Source of the DNA: a virus
Strand: one strand, 5' to 3'
Length of the DNA stretch: 64,000 nt
IMG/VR virus record: IMGVR_UViG_3300034101_003081
Location: 33,386-97,385 of that record
How positions within the stretch are numbered: the stretch's first letter is position 1; each line of letters opens with the position of its first letter. The notes below the pieces were generated by a model. The model did not search any database. It saw nothing but the letters and a program-made list of their open reading frames with translations, and was not told the DNA's origin. Below are positions 56,405-62,742 of this stretch, piece by piece. The translations under genes were made by a program, and so were the position numbers.

Positions 56405-56573
56405 CGTCTTGCCTTTCTTTGGCTGAAGTAATCTGCTTCCGATGGTTGTGCTGCCGACCTCGCGAGCAGTATGGGCACGTCCCGCCAGGCCTGCACGTTC
56501 TGTCTACAGCAGCAGACTTGTGATACTGCCTGCGTTTTTCTTTTCCGTGCTGGATGGACTTGTCGAGGCTCAT
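56394..56573 (-). CDS. Small zinc-knuckle protein
   Basis: 59 residues, ATG at 56573, below common size cut-offs. VDRTCRPGGTCPYCSRGRQH holds Cys pairs and a following His, like short phage zinc proteins. Ends inside the MazG start. Preceded by motif copy i. Confidence 0.6.
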   Translation of the reverse strand: MSLDKSIQHGKEKRRQYHKSAAVDRTCRPGGTCPYCSRGRQHNHRKQITSAKERQDDDY

Positions 56574-56582
56574 GTCTTTATT

Positions 56583-56594
56583 GCGTGTCCAGAC
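56583..56594 (-). promoter_or_regulatory. Start-associated motif copy i
   Basis: Minus-strand GTCTGGACACGC, 9 nt before the ATG at 56573. Upstream TTGACA and CCATGC, then GCxTTGTCTGG, are shared with copy j at 62743. Confidence 0.55.
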
Positions 56595-56686
56595 AAGGCA
56601 GCATGGCGATGATCTTCGTTGAGTGTCAAGCCGCTTTTTGACTGACGCGGCTCACTCACCACCCGCGTGTGGCCCGTTCGCCCCAG

Positions 56687-56765
56687 AACCACGCGATGCA
56701 GCGGACCCGCGATGCCGCTGCCGGTATGGTAACTCAGCGGTCGCGGGCCGCTGATCGCTGGCGTT
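56687..56765 (-). repeat. attC-like site S13
   Basis: 79 nt, long-stem form with the central CCGCGATGCCG...CGGTCGCGGG extension. Its left flank (GAGAGAAC, minus) complements the start of the cassette ending here (GTTCTCTT after S12). Confidence 0.75.
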
Positions 56766-56768
56766 CTC

Positions 56769-57062
56769 TCACTTACCCGACTCGTCATCTGCCGGTGGCG
56801 TGTACGGCACCAGTTCGATCTCGTTGAACGTGTCGATTTCCCGTACGTACCCCGCCGCCTCACCGAAGTACGCCCGCACCTTGTAGTGCAACTGCACGCC
56901 GCCGGGACACTCTTGGTACAGCCGCTCGATGATTTGCATGGCGGGAGTGCCTCGCTCGCGAGTAAAGAATCCCTTCTGCTTGCCAAAGCCTAGCGTCACC
57001 GAAATCGGCTGAACGAAGTCGCCAACCTTGAACTTGAAATGCTCGTACTGCGGACTTGCCAT
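56769..57062 (-). CDS. Cassette gene: small beta protein
   Basis: 97 residues, ATG at 57062. FKFKVGDFVQPISVTLGFGK, then RERGTPAMQIIERLYQECPG reads as a small beta-barrel-like domain (xKVGDxV) often seen in one-gene accessory units. Single gene between S12 and S13. Function unknown. Confidence 0.65.
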   Translation of the reverse strand: MASPQYEHFKFKVGDFVQPISVTLGFGKQKGFFTRERGTPAMQIIERLYQECPGGVQLHYKVRAYFGEAAGYVREIDTFNEIELVPYTPPADDESGK

Positions 57063-57080
57063 GTCGTCTCCTTACAAGAG

Positions 57081-57160
57081 AACCACGCGATGCAGCGGAC
57101 CCGCGATGCCGTCTGCCGGTATGGTAAGTCAGCGGTCGCGGGCCGCTGATCGCAAGCGTT
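57081..57160 (-). repeat. attC-like site S12
   Basis: 80 nt, long-stem form. Left flank ATGAGAAC complements the start of its own cassette after S11 (GTTCTCAC) for 7 nt. Confidence 0.75.
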
Positions 57161-57161
57161 C

Positions 57162-57545
57162 TCATGCTAGCCGCTCAATCAGTCCCCTGAGCGTGCAGGC
57201 GGCAGCGGCATCCATCGGTCCAGCATCCGCTGAAACGTCCTCTACGCCAACAAGGGAGTCGATGCCACGCTCAATCGCCTCCCGCTCCTCGTCGGTGAGC
57301 CGCAGTCTTGCAAGCCTCTCCTCTGCCTCTGTCAAGAGGCCGTGTAGCCACTGGAGGCTCCCTCGCTGCTGCTCAATCTCATCGACAGCCCACCGAACAA
57401 TGTCGCTCGCCTCAACTCGGTCGCCACTGTCCGGGTCGCCCAGCCCCATGCCACGCACGCCGTCGATCAGCGTGCGAAGGACCGAAAGCGTGTCGCCGTG
57501 AGAACCACGCGATGCAGCGGACATCTCATCTACCTCGTTTGTCAT
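57162..57545 (-). CDS. Cassette gene: DEEREAIE/LLxR family protein
   Basis: 127 residues; SD (AGGAG) and ATG at 57545 both lie inside site S11. It starts MTNEVDEMSAASRGSHGDTL, with the middle part translated from the site arm. C-terminal LRLTDEEREAIERGIDSLVG, then LRGLIERLA is the family tail. Helical throughout. Function unknown. Confidence 0.65.
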   Translation of the reverse strand: MTNEVDEMSAASRGSHGDTLSVLRTLIDGVRGMGLGDPDSGDRVEASDIVRWAVDEIEQQRGSLQWLHGLLTEAEERLARLRLTDEEREAIERGIDSLVGVEDVSADAGPMDAAAACTLRGLIERLA

Positions 57546-57583
57546 GGTTGCTCCTGTGTTCGATGCCGCTGATCGCTGGTGTT
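57503..57583 (-). repeat. attC-like site S11
   Basis: 81 nt. It carries an RBS and start codon for the next gene in its spacer. Left flank GTGAGAAC complements its cassette start after S10 (GTTCTCAG) for 7 nt. Confidence 0.75.
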
Positions 57584-57584
57584 C

Positions 57585-57926
57585 TCACTTCGTCCGCTCA
57601 AGCAGTGCGCGGAGCGTAGCCCTGCGGTCAGGGCGTGGCGTGCCGTCGTATTCGGTGTATGGGCCGTCGGGCAAAAACGGGATGGCAATCTCAATCGCCT
57701 CCCGCTCCTCGTCGGTGAGCGTGGGGGCAAAATACAACGGTGCGAGCGGCAGTGGTCGGTTGGTTTCGCCAAAAAGGCACTCTCTTGCGAGACTCATGGC
57801 CTCGTCCTTCTGGTGGTCCGCGAATGCCTCATAGACCGACAGATCGCCCGGCGGGCCGTCAGTCACCGCCCACGCCACCGGCTGAGAACCAGCCGATGCA
57901 ACAGACCGCTCATTTTCGTCGTTCAT
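57585..57926 (-). CDS. Cassette gene: PVAW/DEEREAIE protein
   Basis: 113 residues, ATG at 57926 inside S10; the N-terminus MNDENERSVASAGSQPVAW comes from the site arm. PVAWAV, then APLYFAPTLTDEEREAIEIA and RATLRALLERTK. The last 40 residues are almost identical to 60732-61082, evidence of recent duplication or conversion. Function unknown. Confidence 0.7.
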   Translation of the reverse strand: MNDENERSVASAGSQPVAWAVTDGPPGDLSVYEAFADHQKDEAMSLARECLFGETNRPLPLAPLYFAPTLTDEEREAIEIAIPFLPDGPYTEYDGTPRPDRRATLRALLERTK

Positions 57927-57968
57927 AGTTGCCGCCTCCTTTGTTCGCGGCTGTTGATCGTTCACGTT
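57887..57968 (-). repeat. attC-like site S10
   Basis: 82 nt with RBS (AAAGGAGG) and ATG for the next gene inside. Left flank CCACAGAAC matches by complement its cassette start after S9 (GTTCTGTGGC), 10 nt. Confidence 0.8.
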
Positions 57969-57974
57969 CTGTGG

Positions 57975-58394
57975 CTAACCGTTCTCTGCGAAAGATTCCG
58001 CCGCCATAGCGTCCAGCATCCGTCTGCGTGTGGTCGCGTCCGAGACGGATGCCGCAATCTCCATCAAGGCCGCCGCCGTCTTTCGCAGTTCGACCAGTTC
58101 CGCATCTCGCTCGGCAACCTGCTTTTGCAGCCACGCCTCGCATGTACGCAAGGCGTCTCTCTCTTGAGCCACCTTCACCAACTGATGCTCTAGCAAGTCG
58201 CCAGCCGCAAGCAGCAGGCTTTCCTTTTTCCGCAGCCGCTCTATCTCTTGTGCAGCCTCGTCCATCATCTCTCCAGGCGTTGGGTAGCCGCGCTCGTCTC
58301 TCCATGCCGCTAGTTGCGAGGCCACGCTATTCGCCACAGAACCAGCGGATGCAAGAGACGGCTCGGCCGCGTCTCGCGTGTTGTCATCGCTCAT
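57975..58394 (-). CDS. Cassette gene: coiled-coil protein
   Basis: 139 residues, ATG at 58394 inside S9. It starts MSDDNTRDAAEPSLASAGSV, where AAEPSLASAG is encoded by the site arm. The rest is coiled coil (AAQEIERLRKKESLLLAAGD and on to the end). No enzyme motif. Function unknown. Confidence 0.7.
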   Translation of the reverse strand: MSDDNTRDAAEPSLASAGSVANSVASQLAAWRDERGYPTPGEMMDEAAQEIERLRKKESLLLAAGDLLEHQLVKVAQERDALRTCEAWLQKQVAERDAELVELRKTAAALMEIAASVSDATTRRRMLDAMAAESFAENG

Positions 58395-58421
58395 AGTTCG
58401 CCGCTCCTGATCCGTGTCGTT
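58340..58421 (-). repeat. attC-like site S9
   Basis: 82 nt with AGGAG and ATG inside. Left flank GGTAGAAC complements its own cassette start after S8 (GTTCTACC), 8 nt, but not its right flank (GTTCTGTG). Confidence 0.8.
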
Positions 58422-58589
58422 CTACCTCTCGCCACCACCACTTGCTTCTGCCTCCACTTGCGGGGCAGGCTCGGAATGCGTTGCCGACCGCCTGTACCCA
58501 GCCGTCGCCAGAGAGAACGCCAAGATCACAACGAACAGAACCCCAAAAGCGGCGTTGAAATCGTCATCCGGCGTTACTGGGCAGACCAT
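58422..58589 (-). CDS. Cassette gene: small single-span membrane protein
   Basis: 55 residues, ATG at 58589 with GAGAGGAAAACG upstream. One hydrophobic segment (FGVLFVVILAFSLATAGY) and an acidic tail. Single gene between S8 and S9. Function unknown. Confidence 0.6.
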   Translation of the reverse strand: MVCPVTPDDDFNAAFGVLFVVILAFSLATAGYRRSATHSEPAPQVEAEASGGGER

Positions 58590-58616
58590 CGTTTTCCTCT
58601 CTTGTGAATCCGGTAG

Positions 58617-58657
58617 AACCACGCAATCCAGCGGACGGGCCGCTGATCGCTGGTGTT
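58617..58657 (-). repeat. attC-like site S8
   Basis: 41 nt, short form. Left flank CACAGAAC complements its cassette start after S7 (GTTCTGCG) for 6 nt. Confidence 0.75.
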
Positions 58658-58663
58658 CTGTGG

Positions 58664-58858
58664 CTACTTGCCGTCCGATGGCGGGGCCGGGAGCGACATC
58701 CAGTGGGTGACGTTGCTGGTGATTCGGATGCTTCCTTCCCAAAACTCACCCTCCCAACGCACGGCGACGCGGCACTCGCGGCCATTCTTGTGCCAGACAA
58801 GGCACTGTACATCGTCGTCCGGAAGCCGCTCCGTCACCGGAATCCACTCCCCGCTCAT
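58664..58858 (-). CDS. Cassette gene: DUF551 protein
   Basis: 64 residues; ATG at 58858 (MSGEWIPVTERLPDDDVQCL). Ends NVTHWMSLPAPPSDGK. A minimal complete DUF551 domain as a one-gene cassette. The upstream TTG at 58891 is a weaker start. Confidence 0.7.
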   Translation of the reverse strand: MSGEWIPVTERLPDDDVQCLVWHKNGRECRVAVRWEGEFWEGSIRITSNVTHWMSLPAPPSDGK

Positions 58859-58911
58859 ATTCGTAATCCGTCGCTTTCCGTTGGTTTTCAAATACGTTCG
58901 GTTCGCCGCAG

Positions 58912-58952
58912 AACCACGCGATGCAGCGGACGAGCCGCTGATCGCTGGCGTT
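58912..58952 (-). repeat. attC-like site S7
   Basis: 41 nt. Left flank CCAGATAAC is the exact complement of its cassette start after S6 (GTTATCTGG), 9 nt, while its own right flank is GTTCTGCG. Confidence 0.85.
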
Positions 58953-59232
58953 ATCTGGAAATCGAAACCATGATTCGGCCATCCTTACTCGTGACCGTAC
59001 ATGACGCCCTAAGAGTCCGAATGCCGTCAAGGGTTTCGGCCTCATACTGAACGCCTTCGACTTGAAACGTCACGCGGTAGCCGCCCCAAATCCCGTCATA
59101 GGTTCCATCGGGGATGCGATCTACGCTTTCAATCCGCCTTAGTTTCCCAGCGAGTGTCGCCATTCCGGCCTCCAGATAACCAGCGGATGCAGGAGACGGC
59201 TCGGCACCGTCCTGCGTGTTATCGTCGCTCAT
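58951..59232 (-). CDS. Cassette gene: small beta protein
   Basis: 93 residues, ATG at 59232 inside S6, with the site-encoded start MSDDNTQDGAEPSPASAGY. Then GTYDGIWGGYRVTFQVEGVQ and YEAETLDGIRTLRASCTVTS, a compact beta domain. Function unknown. Confidence 0.65.
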   Translation of the reverse strand: MSDDNTQDGAEPSPASAGYLEAGMATLAGKLRRIESVDRIPDGTYDGIWGGYRVTFQVEGVQYEAETLDGIRTLRASCTVTSKDGRIMVSISR

Positions 59233-59259
59233 AGTTCGCCGCTCCTGATCCTGCGTGTT
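59178..59259 (-). repeat. attC-like site S6
   Basis: 82 nt with AGGAG and ATG inside. Left flank GCCACAGAAC complements its cassette start after S5 (GTTCTGTG), 8 nt; its right flank GTTATCTG does not. Confidence 0.8.
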
Positions 59260-59265
59260 CTGTGG

Positions 59266-59454
59266 CTACTTGCCGCTCAACTGCCTCGCCACAGAAATCT
59301 GCACTGACTGCCACCACGCAACCGAAACAGCGTCTCCGTGCAAGGACCGCGCATTTGCTTGTGGGCATGGAGGCAAGTCAGCAGGCCAGAGGCCGCGACG
59401 GCCGTTCGGCACAGAACCAGCCGATGCAACAGACCGCTCGTCAGTGTCGCTCAT
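59266..59454 (-). CDS. Cassette gene: short protein with site-derived start
   Basis: 62 residues, ATG at 59454 inside S5 (MSDTDERSVASAGSVPNGRR). The remainder (NARSLHGDAVSVAWWQSVQI) has no recognisable domain. It may be real or a decayed cassette. Confidence 0.5.
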   Translation of the reverse strand: MSDTDERSVASAGSVPNGRRGLWPADLPPCPQANARSLHGDAVSVAWWQSVQISVARQLSGK

Positions 59455-59496
59455 GTGCGCCGCCTCCTTTGTTCGCGGCTGTTGATCGTTCACGTT
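59415..59496 (-). repeat. attC-like site S5
   Basis: 82 nt with AAAGGAGG and ATG. Left flank GCATAAC complements its cassette start after S4 (GTTATGC), whereas its right flank is GTTCTGTG. Confidence 0.8.
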
Positions 59497-59767
59497 ATGC
59501 TACAGTTGGCCCGGCTATCGTCGTTCCAGTTACGGCCGCGTCAATTACTACCCGCATCGCCTTTGCCAGCATCCAGCAGTGCCACCCGGCCCCTTCCTTT
59601 GTCTTGCAATCCGCCACCTTGAAATGCTGCGGCCCGATGGTCAGCCACGCGGAATGCGCGTCGGGCCAATCTTCGTCGATGGCCTTCGTCACCCGCGTGT
59701 ACCTCTCAGCCAAAGCCCAGTCTCGGGCGGTCGCTTCCGTTGGCAGTTCAGGCATCATCCAGTTCAT
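59495..59767 (-). CDS. Cassette gene: hypothetical protein
   Basis: 90 residues, ATG at 59767, just downstream of S4. PTEATARDWALAERYTRVTK, then WLTIGPQHFKVADCKTKEGA and WHCWMLAKAMRVVIDA. Balanced composition suggests a folded domain. Function unknown. Confidence 0.65.
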   Translation of the reverse strand: MNWMMPELPTEATARDWALAERYTRVTKAIDEDWPDAHSAWLTIGPQHFKVADCKTKEGAGWHCWMLAKAMRVVIDAAVTGTTIAGPTVA

Positions 59768-59772
59768 GGCAT

Positions 59773-59852
59773 AACCACGCGATGCAGCGGACCCGCGATG
59801 CCGTCTGCCGGAATGGTAAGTCAGCGGTCGCGGGCCGCTGATCGCAAGCGTT
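59773..59852 (-). repeat. attC-like site S4
   Basis: 80 nt, long-stem form. Left flank GGCATAAC complements its cassette start after S3 (GTTATGCT) for 7 nt. Confidence 0.75.
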
Positions 59853-59858
59853 ATGCCA

Positions 59859-60092
59859 CTACCGCAGCGCCGGTGTCTTTGGAGCCGCCAAGTCGCTCAC
59901 ATACAAGGCGTAATCGACGCCCTGCCGCGTGCCGACTCGGTTGATGAATCCCGTCAGGATGGTGTCGATTACATCCTGCGGCGGGCATTCCGTGACAGTG
60001 TGCATATGAGCATTTCGCTGGTAGTGGTCAGCGTCATTGCGGAAGTCTCGGGCGATGTCAGTGAGCATTTGCAGCAGTTCGATCTTCGTCAT
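59859..60092 (-). CDS. Cassette gene: hypothetical helical protein
   Basis: 77 residues, ATG at 60092. MTKIELLQMLTDIARDFRND, then PQDVIDTILTGFINRVGTRQ. One gene between S3 and S4. Function unknown. Confidence 0.65.
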   Translation of the reverse strand: MTKIELLQMLTDIARDFRNDADHYQRNAHMHTVTECPPQDVIDTILTGFINRVGTRQGVDYALYVSDLAAPKTPALR

Positions 60093-60118
60093 GTCTGTCT
60101 CCTTCGTTGAAAAAGCAT

Positions 60119-60159
60119 AACCACGCGATGCAGCGGACGAGCCGCTGATCGCTGGCGTT
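60119..60159 (-). repeat. attC-like site S3
   Basis: 41 nt. Left flank AAGAGAAC complements its cassette start after S2 (GTTCTCTC) for 7 nt; its right flank is GTTATGCT. Confidence 0.8.
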
Positions 60160-60162
60160 CTC

Positions 60163-60426
60163 TTATTTCTTGCTCGCCCGTTGGGCAGCCCTGCGGCACT
60201 TCGGACACTCGTATGTCACGCCGTCCGACCAGTAGCGGGAAAAAAACGCCACCATGTCTGGCGACATCGGCTTCTTCAACTTGCCGACTCCGTTCGTCAG
60301 CACCTCTGTCCGCTCGTAGCCGCACGGCCACCGATAGGTGACGTTGCTGCCGTCGCGAGCCACAACGCGGGCGCGGTGGCCGTACATCCCGCACTGCGTC
60401 AGCGGCTTTTTGATTGTGTTTGCCAT
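60163..60426 (-). CDS. Cassette gene: zinc-ribbon protein
   Basis: 87 residues, ATG at 60426. Contains CGMYGHRARVVARDGSNVTY, RWPCGYERTE, then VTYECPKCRRAAQ, a CxxC ribbon near the end. The leader holds GTATCC-GACT-GGATAC, a dyad related to the start-associated motif. Shares a cassette with 60467-60652. Confidence 0.65.
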   Translation of the reverse strand: MANTIKKPLTQCGMYGHRARVVARDGSNVTYRWPCGYERTEVLTNGVGKLKKPMSPDMVAFFSRYWSDGVTYECPKCRRAAQRASKK

Positions 60427-60466
60427 GCCCATATGGTATCCAGTCGGATACAGGCTGTCCAGCGGT

Positions 60467-60652
60467 TTAGTTTTTCTCGCCTTTCCCGTAGTTTTCCGCA
60501 TCCGACCGCCTGACGAAGTTCTGGCCGTCGATCCTGACGCCGGGCAGGCGGCCCTGTGAGATGAGCCGGTTGATGTAGGCCCGCGTGACGCCTGCCATCT
60601 TTGCGGCGGTGCCGACGCGAACGTATTCATCGGGGTCGATTTTTTTTGCCAT
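60467..60652 (-). CDS. Cassette gene: excisionase-like HTH protein
   Basis: 61 residues, ATG at 60652. EYVRVGTAAKMAGVTRAYIN, then RLISQGRLPGVRIDGQNFVR is a complete MerR/Xis-type HTH with the wing. It may regulate its neighbours or act on recombination. The leader resembles that of 60163-60426. Confidence 0.75.
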   Translation of the reverse strand: MAKKIDPDEYVRVGTAAKMAGVTRAYINRLISQGRLPGVRIDGQNFVRRSDAENYGKGEKN

Positions 60653-60688
60653 GCCAGCATTGTAGCCAATCGGATAGCGACGAGAGAG

Positions 60689-60730
60689 AACCAAGCGATG
60701 CAGCGGACAGAGCCGCTGATCGCAAGCGTT
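60689..60730 (-). repeat. attC-like site S2
   Basis: 42 nt. Left flank GTGAGAAC is the exact complement of its cassette start after S1 (GTTCTCAC), 8 nt. Confidence 0.8.
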
Positions 60731-60731
60731 C

Positions 60732-61082
60732 TCACTTTGTCCGCTCAAGCAGTGCGCGGAGCGTAGCCCTGCGGTCAGGGCGTGGCGTCCCGTCGTATTC
60801 GGTGTATGGGCCGTCGGGCAGAAACGGGATGGCAATCTCAATCGCCCCCCGCTCCTCGGCGGTGAGCGTAGGCTGCGGGTTGCGGTAGAGCGGGACGACC
60901 TGCGCCATCCCGACAACCGCACCTTGGGCGTCCTGCCGATGGTACGCCAGCCACAGCGGCACGCCGTTCTTTCCGACCGCTGCCCAGGCTACAGGCACGC
61001 CGTTCCATCGCGATGCCGACCCGTGAGAACCAGCGGATGCAAGAGACGGCTCGGCCGCGTCATGCGTGTTGTCAGTGTTCAT
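60732..61082 (-). CDS. Cassette gene: PVAW/DEExxAIE protein
   Basis: 116 residues, ATG at 61082 inside S1 (MNTDNTHDAAEPSLASAGSH). VPVAWAAVGKNGVPLW, then VVPLYRNPQPTLTAEERGAI and a tail nearly identical to 57585-57926. Function unknown. Confidence 0.7.
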   Translation of the reverse strand: MNTDNTHDAAEPSLASAGSHGSASRWNGVPVAWAAVGKNGVPLWLAYHRQDAQGAVVGMAQVVPLYRNPQPTLTAEERGAIEIAIPFLPDGPYTEYDGTPRPDRRATLRALLERTK

Positions 61083-61109
61083 AGTTCGCCGCTCCTGATC
61101 CGTGTCGTT
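61028..61109 (-). repeat. attC-like site S1
   Basis: 82 nt with AGGAG and ATG for the next gene inside. Upstream-most recognised site; its own cassette start (expected GTTCTCAA) is not found above 61109. Confidence 0.7.
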
Positions 61110-61110
61110 C

Positions 61111-61407
61111 TCAACCTATCCGTTCCAGCATGGCCCGCAACGCAACCGCCCGCTTTCCGTCCTCAACGTGGCCCATCTGCGTTGCGCCTTGCTCGTAGAT
61201 CATGGCCGCAACCTCAATCGCCTCCCGCTCCTCGTCGGTGAGCGTGCTATCCATCGTCACAGTCACGTTGCCGTCGCACACCGACAGCGTGGCGTCCTGA
61301 TCCGCGAGTCGGCGGATGGCCTCGCGCAGCCGTTCGATCTCGGCCCGCTGATCCTGCATGATCTGATCCGCCTGCTCCCATGACATGATGCCCGCATCAG
61401 GACTCAT
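61111..61407 (-). CDS. DEEREAIE/LLER family protein
   Basis: 98 residues, ATG at 61407 overlapping the previous stop (ATGA). DQIMQDQRAEIERLREAIRR coiled coil, then STLTDEEREAIEVAAMIYEQ and ALRAMLERIG. The stop joins S1. Function unknown. Confidence 0.65.
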   Translation of the reverse strand: MSPDAGIMSWEQADQIMQDQRAEIERLREAIRRLADQDATLSVCDGNVTVTMDSTLTDEEREAIEVAAMIYEQGATQMGHVEDGKRAVALRAMLERIG

Positions 61408-61649
61408 TTCGTCCGCTCCAGTAGGCCGCGAAGCGCCACCACTCTGCCGGGCTCAGGCCCGCCGTACCACTCGGCGTCCAACTCTCTCCCGATGGCAATC
61501 TCAATCGCCTCCCGCTCCTCGTCGGTGAGCCGCAGTCGCTCAATCGCGTCGGCCGCCTCTGTGATGCACTGCACGGCGATCCCGTCCTCGCAATGGATGT
61601 CGCGAGCGAGGACACGCAAGGCCCGAACAAGTGTGGCGGTGTCGCTCAT
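61404..61649 (-). CDS. DEEREAIE/LLER family protein
   Basis: 81 residues, ATG at 61649 (ATGA overlap). ALRVLARDIHCEDGIAVQCI, then LRLTDEEREAIEIAIGRELD and LRGLLERTK. The final codons supply GGAG and ATGA for the next start. Function unknown. Confidence 0.65.
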   Translation of the reverse strand: MSDTATLVRALRVLARDIHCEDGIAVQCITEAADAIERLRLTDEEREAIEIAIGRELDAEWYGGPEPGRVVALRGLLERTK

Positions 61650-62518
61650 TTCGTCCTCGCCAGTAGCCCAAGCAACTGCTCTCGTATCCACTGCGCCCGG
61701 CCGCCAGGGTCTGGGTGGTAGAGGTGATCGTAGGCGGCCAACTCAATCGCCTCGCACTCCTCTGCGGTGATCGCGGGCTGGCGGTAGAGCGGGACGATAC
61801 CGTGATTCCCGGTTACTGCCTCGTCAATCGCCTTGGCGTCCTCTTCGATGGCATAGACATCGTAGATGCGTTCACCGCCCGCGAGCATGACAGCCCACGC
61901 AACTGGCTCCTGTGTATCTCGCCCCCGCCCACCCGCTGCGTGATCCCTTGTCGGGGCGCCCGCGTCTAGGGGCCGCCACTCGTCGCTGCCGACGCGCTGC
62001 GTTGCGGCGGCTGGTGGCACACACTTGCGCGACGAGTCGCGATCTGTCTCCACGCATGGTGGAGCAGTCTGATTGCCGGTGCCCGCATCGCTCTCGCGAC
62101 TCCGACAGGCGGCATGATCCGCCTCCGGCAACTGGGCTCTCGCCGCCGGCGCGGCGTCATGATTTGATTTGGCGTCGATGCGACGGCGGTAGGCGTGCTC
62201 GTCTTCACACGGCCGCCCCAGCAACTGAGATTTGCGCCATCCGCCGTCACTCCCGATGTATTCGTCTCCAGCCATCAGGGCCTCGTCAGCCTCCACCCAC
62301 CGCCAGCCCTCGCCCGGCGAATCATTGTCCTCGCCTGCCGATTTGCCGGCACCGGACAATCGCTCCAACGCCGCCACTCGCCGCTCAAGATTCGCGTTGG
62401 CGAGTTTGGCCCGCAGGGACGCGATCTCGTCGGCGGCCTCGCGAATCGCAGGCCTGGCAGCCAAAAACGTGGTGTTTTCAGCCAGATACTCAAGTCTCTG
62501 AACGATGTCTTGGCTCAT
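61646..62518 (-). CDS. Large DEExxAIE-family accessory protein
   Basis: 290 residues; ATG at 62518 (MSQDIVQRLEYLAENTTFLA). Coiled-coil N-terminus, then GEGWRWVEADEALMAGDEYI, a long low-complexity Asp/Arg/Ser linker, then EPVAWAVMLAGG, IVPLYRQPAITAEECEAIEL and LLGLLARTK. The PVAW/PLY/EExxAI order is shared with the small cassette proteins. Function unknown. Confidence 0.65.
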   Translation of the reverse strand: MSQDIVQRLEYLAENTTFLAARPAIREAADEIASLRAKLANANLERRVAALERLSGAGKSAGEDNDSPGEGWRWVEADEALMAGDEYIGSDGGWRKSQLLGRPCEDEHAYRRRIDAKSNHDAAPAARAQLPEADHAACRSRESDAGTGNQTAPPCVETDRDSSRKCVPPAAATQRVGSDEWRPLDAGAPTRDHAAGGRGRDTQEPVAWAVMLAGGERIYDVYAIEEDAKAIDEAVTGNHGIVPLYRQPAITAEECEAIELAAYDHLYHPDPGGRAQWIREQLLGLLARTK

Positions 62519-62732
62519 ATCTCTCGTACCACTCGTTGACGGCAGCCGCATCGAACGAGTCTTTGTCTCCAAGGTCGTGCGGGTGTGGGAAGTGCCGCAG
62601 AACTCGCCTCGCCTCTTCGCGAACCTCGCGGCGTATCCCCTTGATTCCGCCCTCGGCATAGACGTTCGAGAGCCGCAGGAGAAAGTCCTGGGCCCGAATC
62701 ACGGCCCAGGTTCGCTCATTGGGGAGAGTCAT
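62490..62732 (-). CDS. BPSL0761-like phage protein
   Basis: 80 residues, ATG at 62732. MTLPNERTWAVIRAQDFLLR, then VREEARRVLRHFPHPHDLGD matches a small family I know as BPSL0761-like, of unknown function. Preceded by motif copy j. Confidence 0.75.
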   Translation of the reverse strand: MTLPNERTWAVIRAQDFLLRLSNVYAEGGIKGIRREVREEARRVLRHFPHPHDLGDKDSFDAAAVNEWYERYEPRHRSET

Positions 62733-62742
62733 GCGGCGGTGT

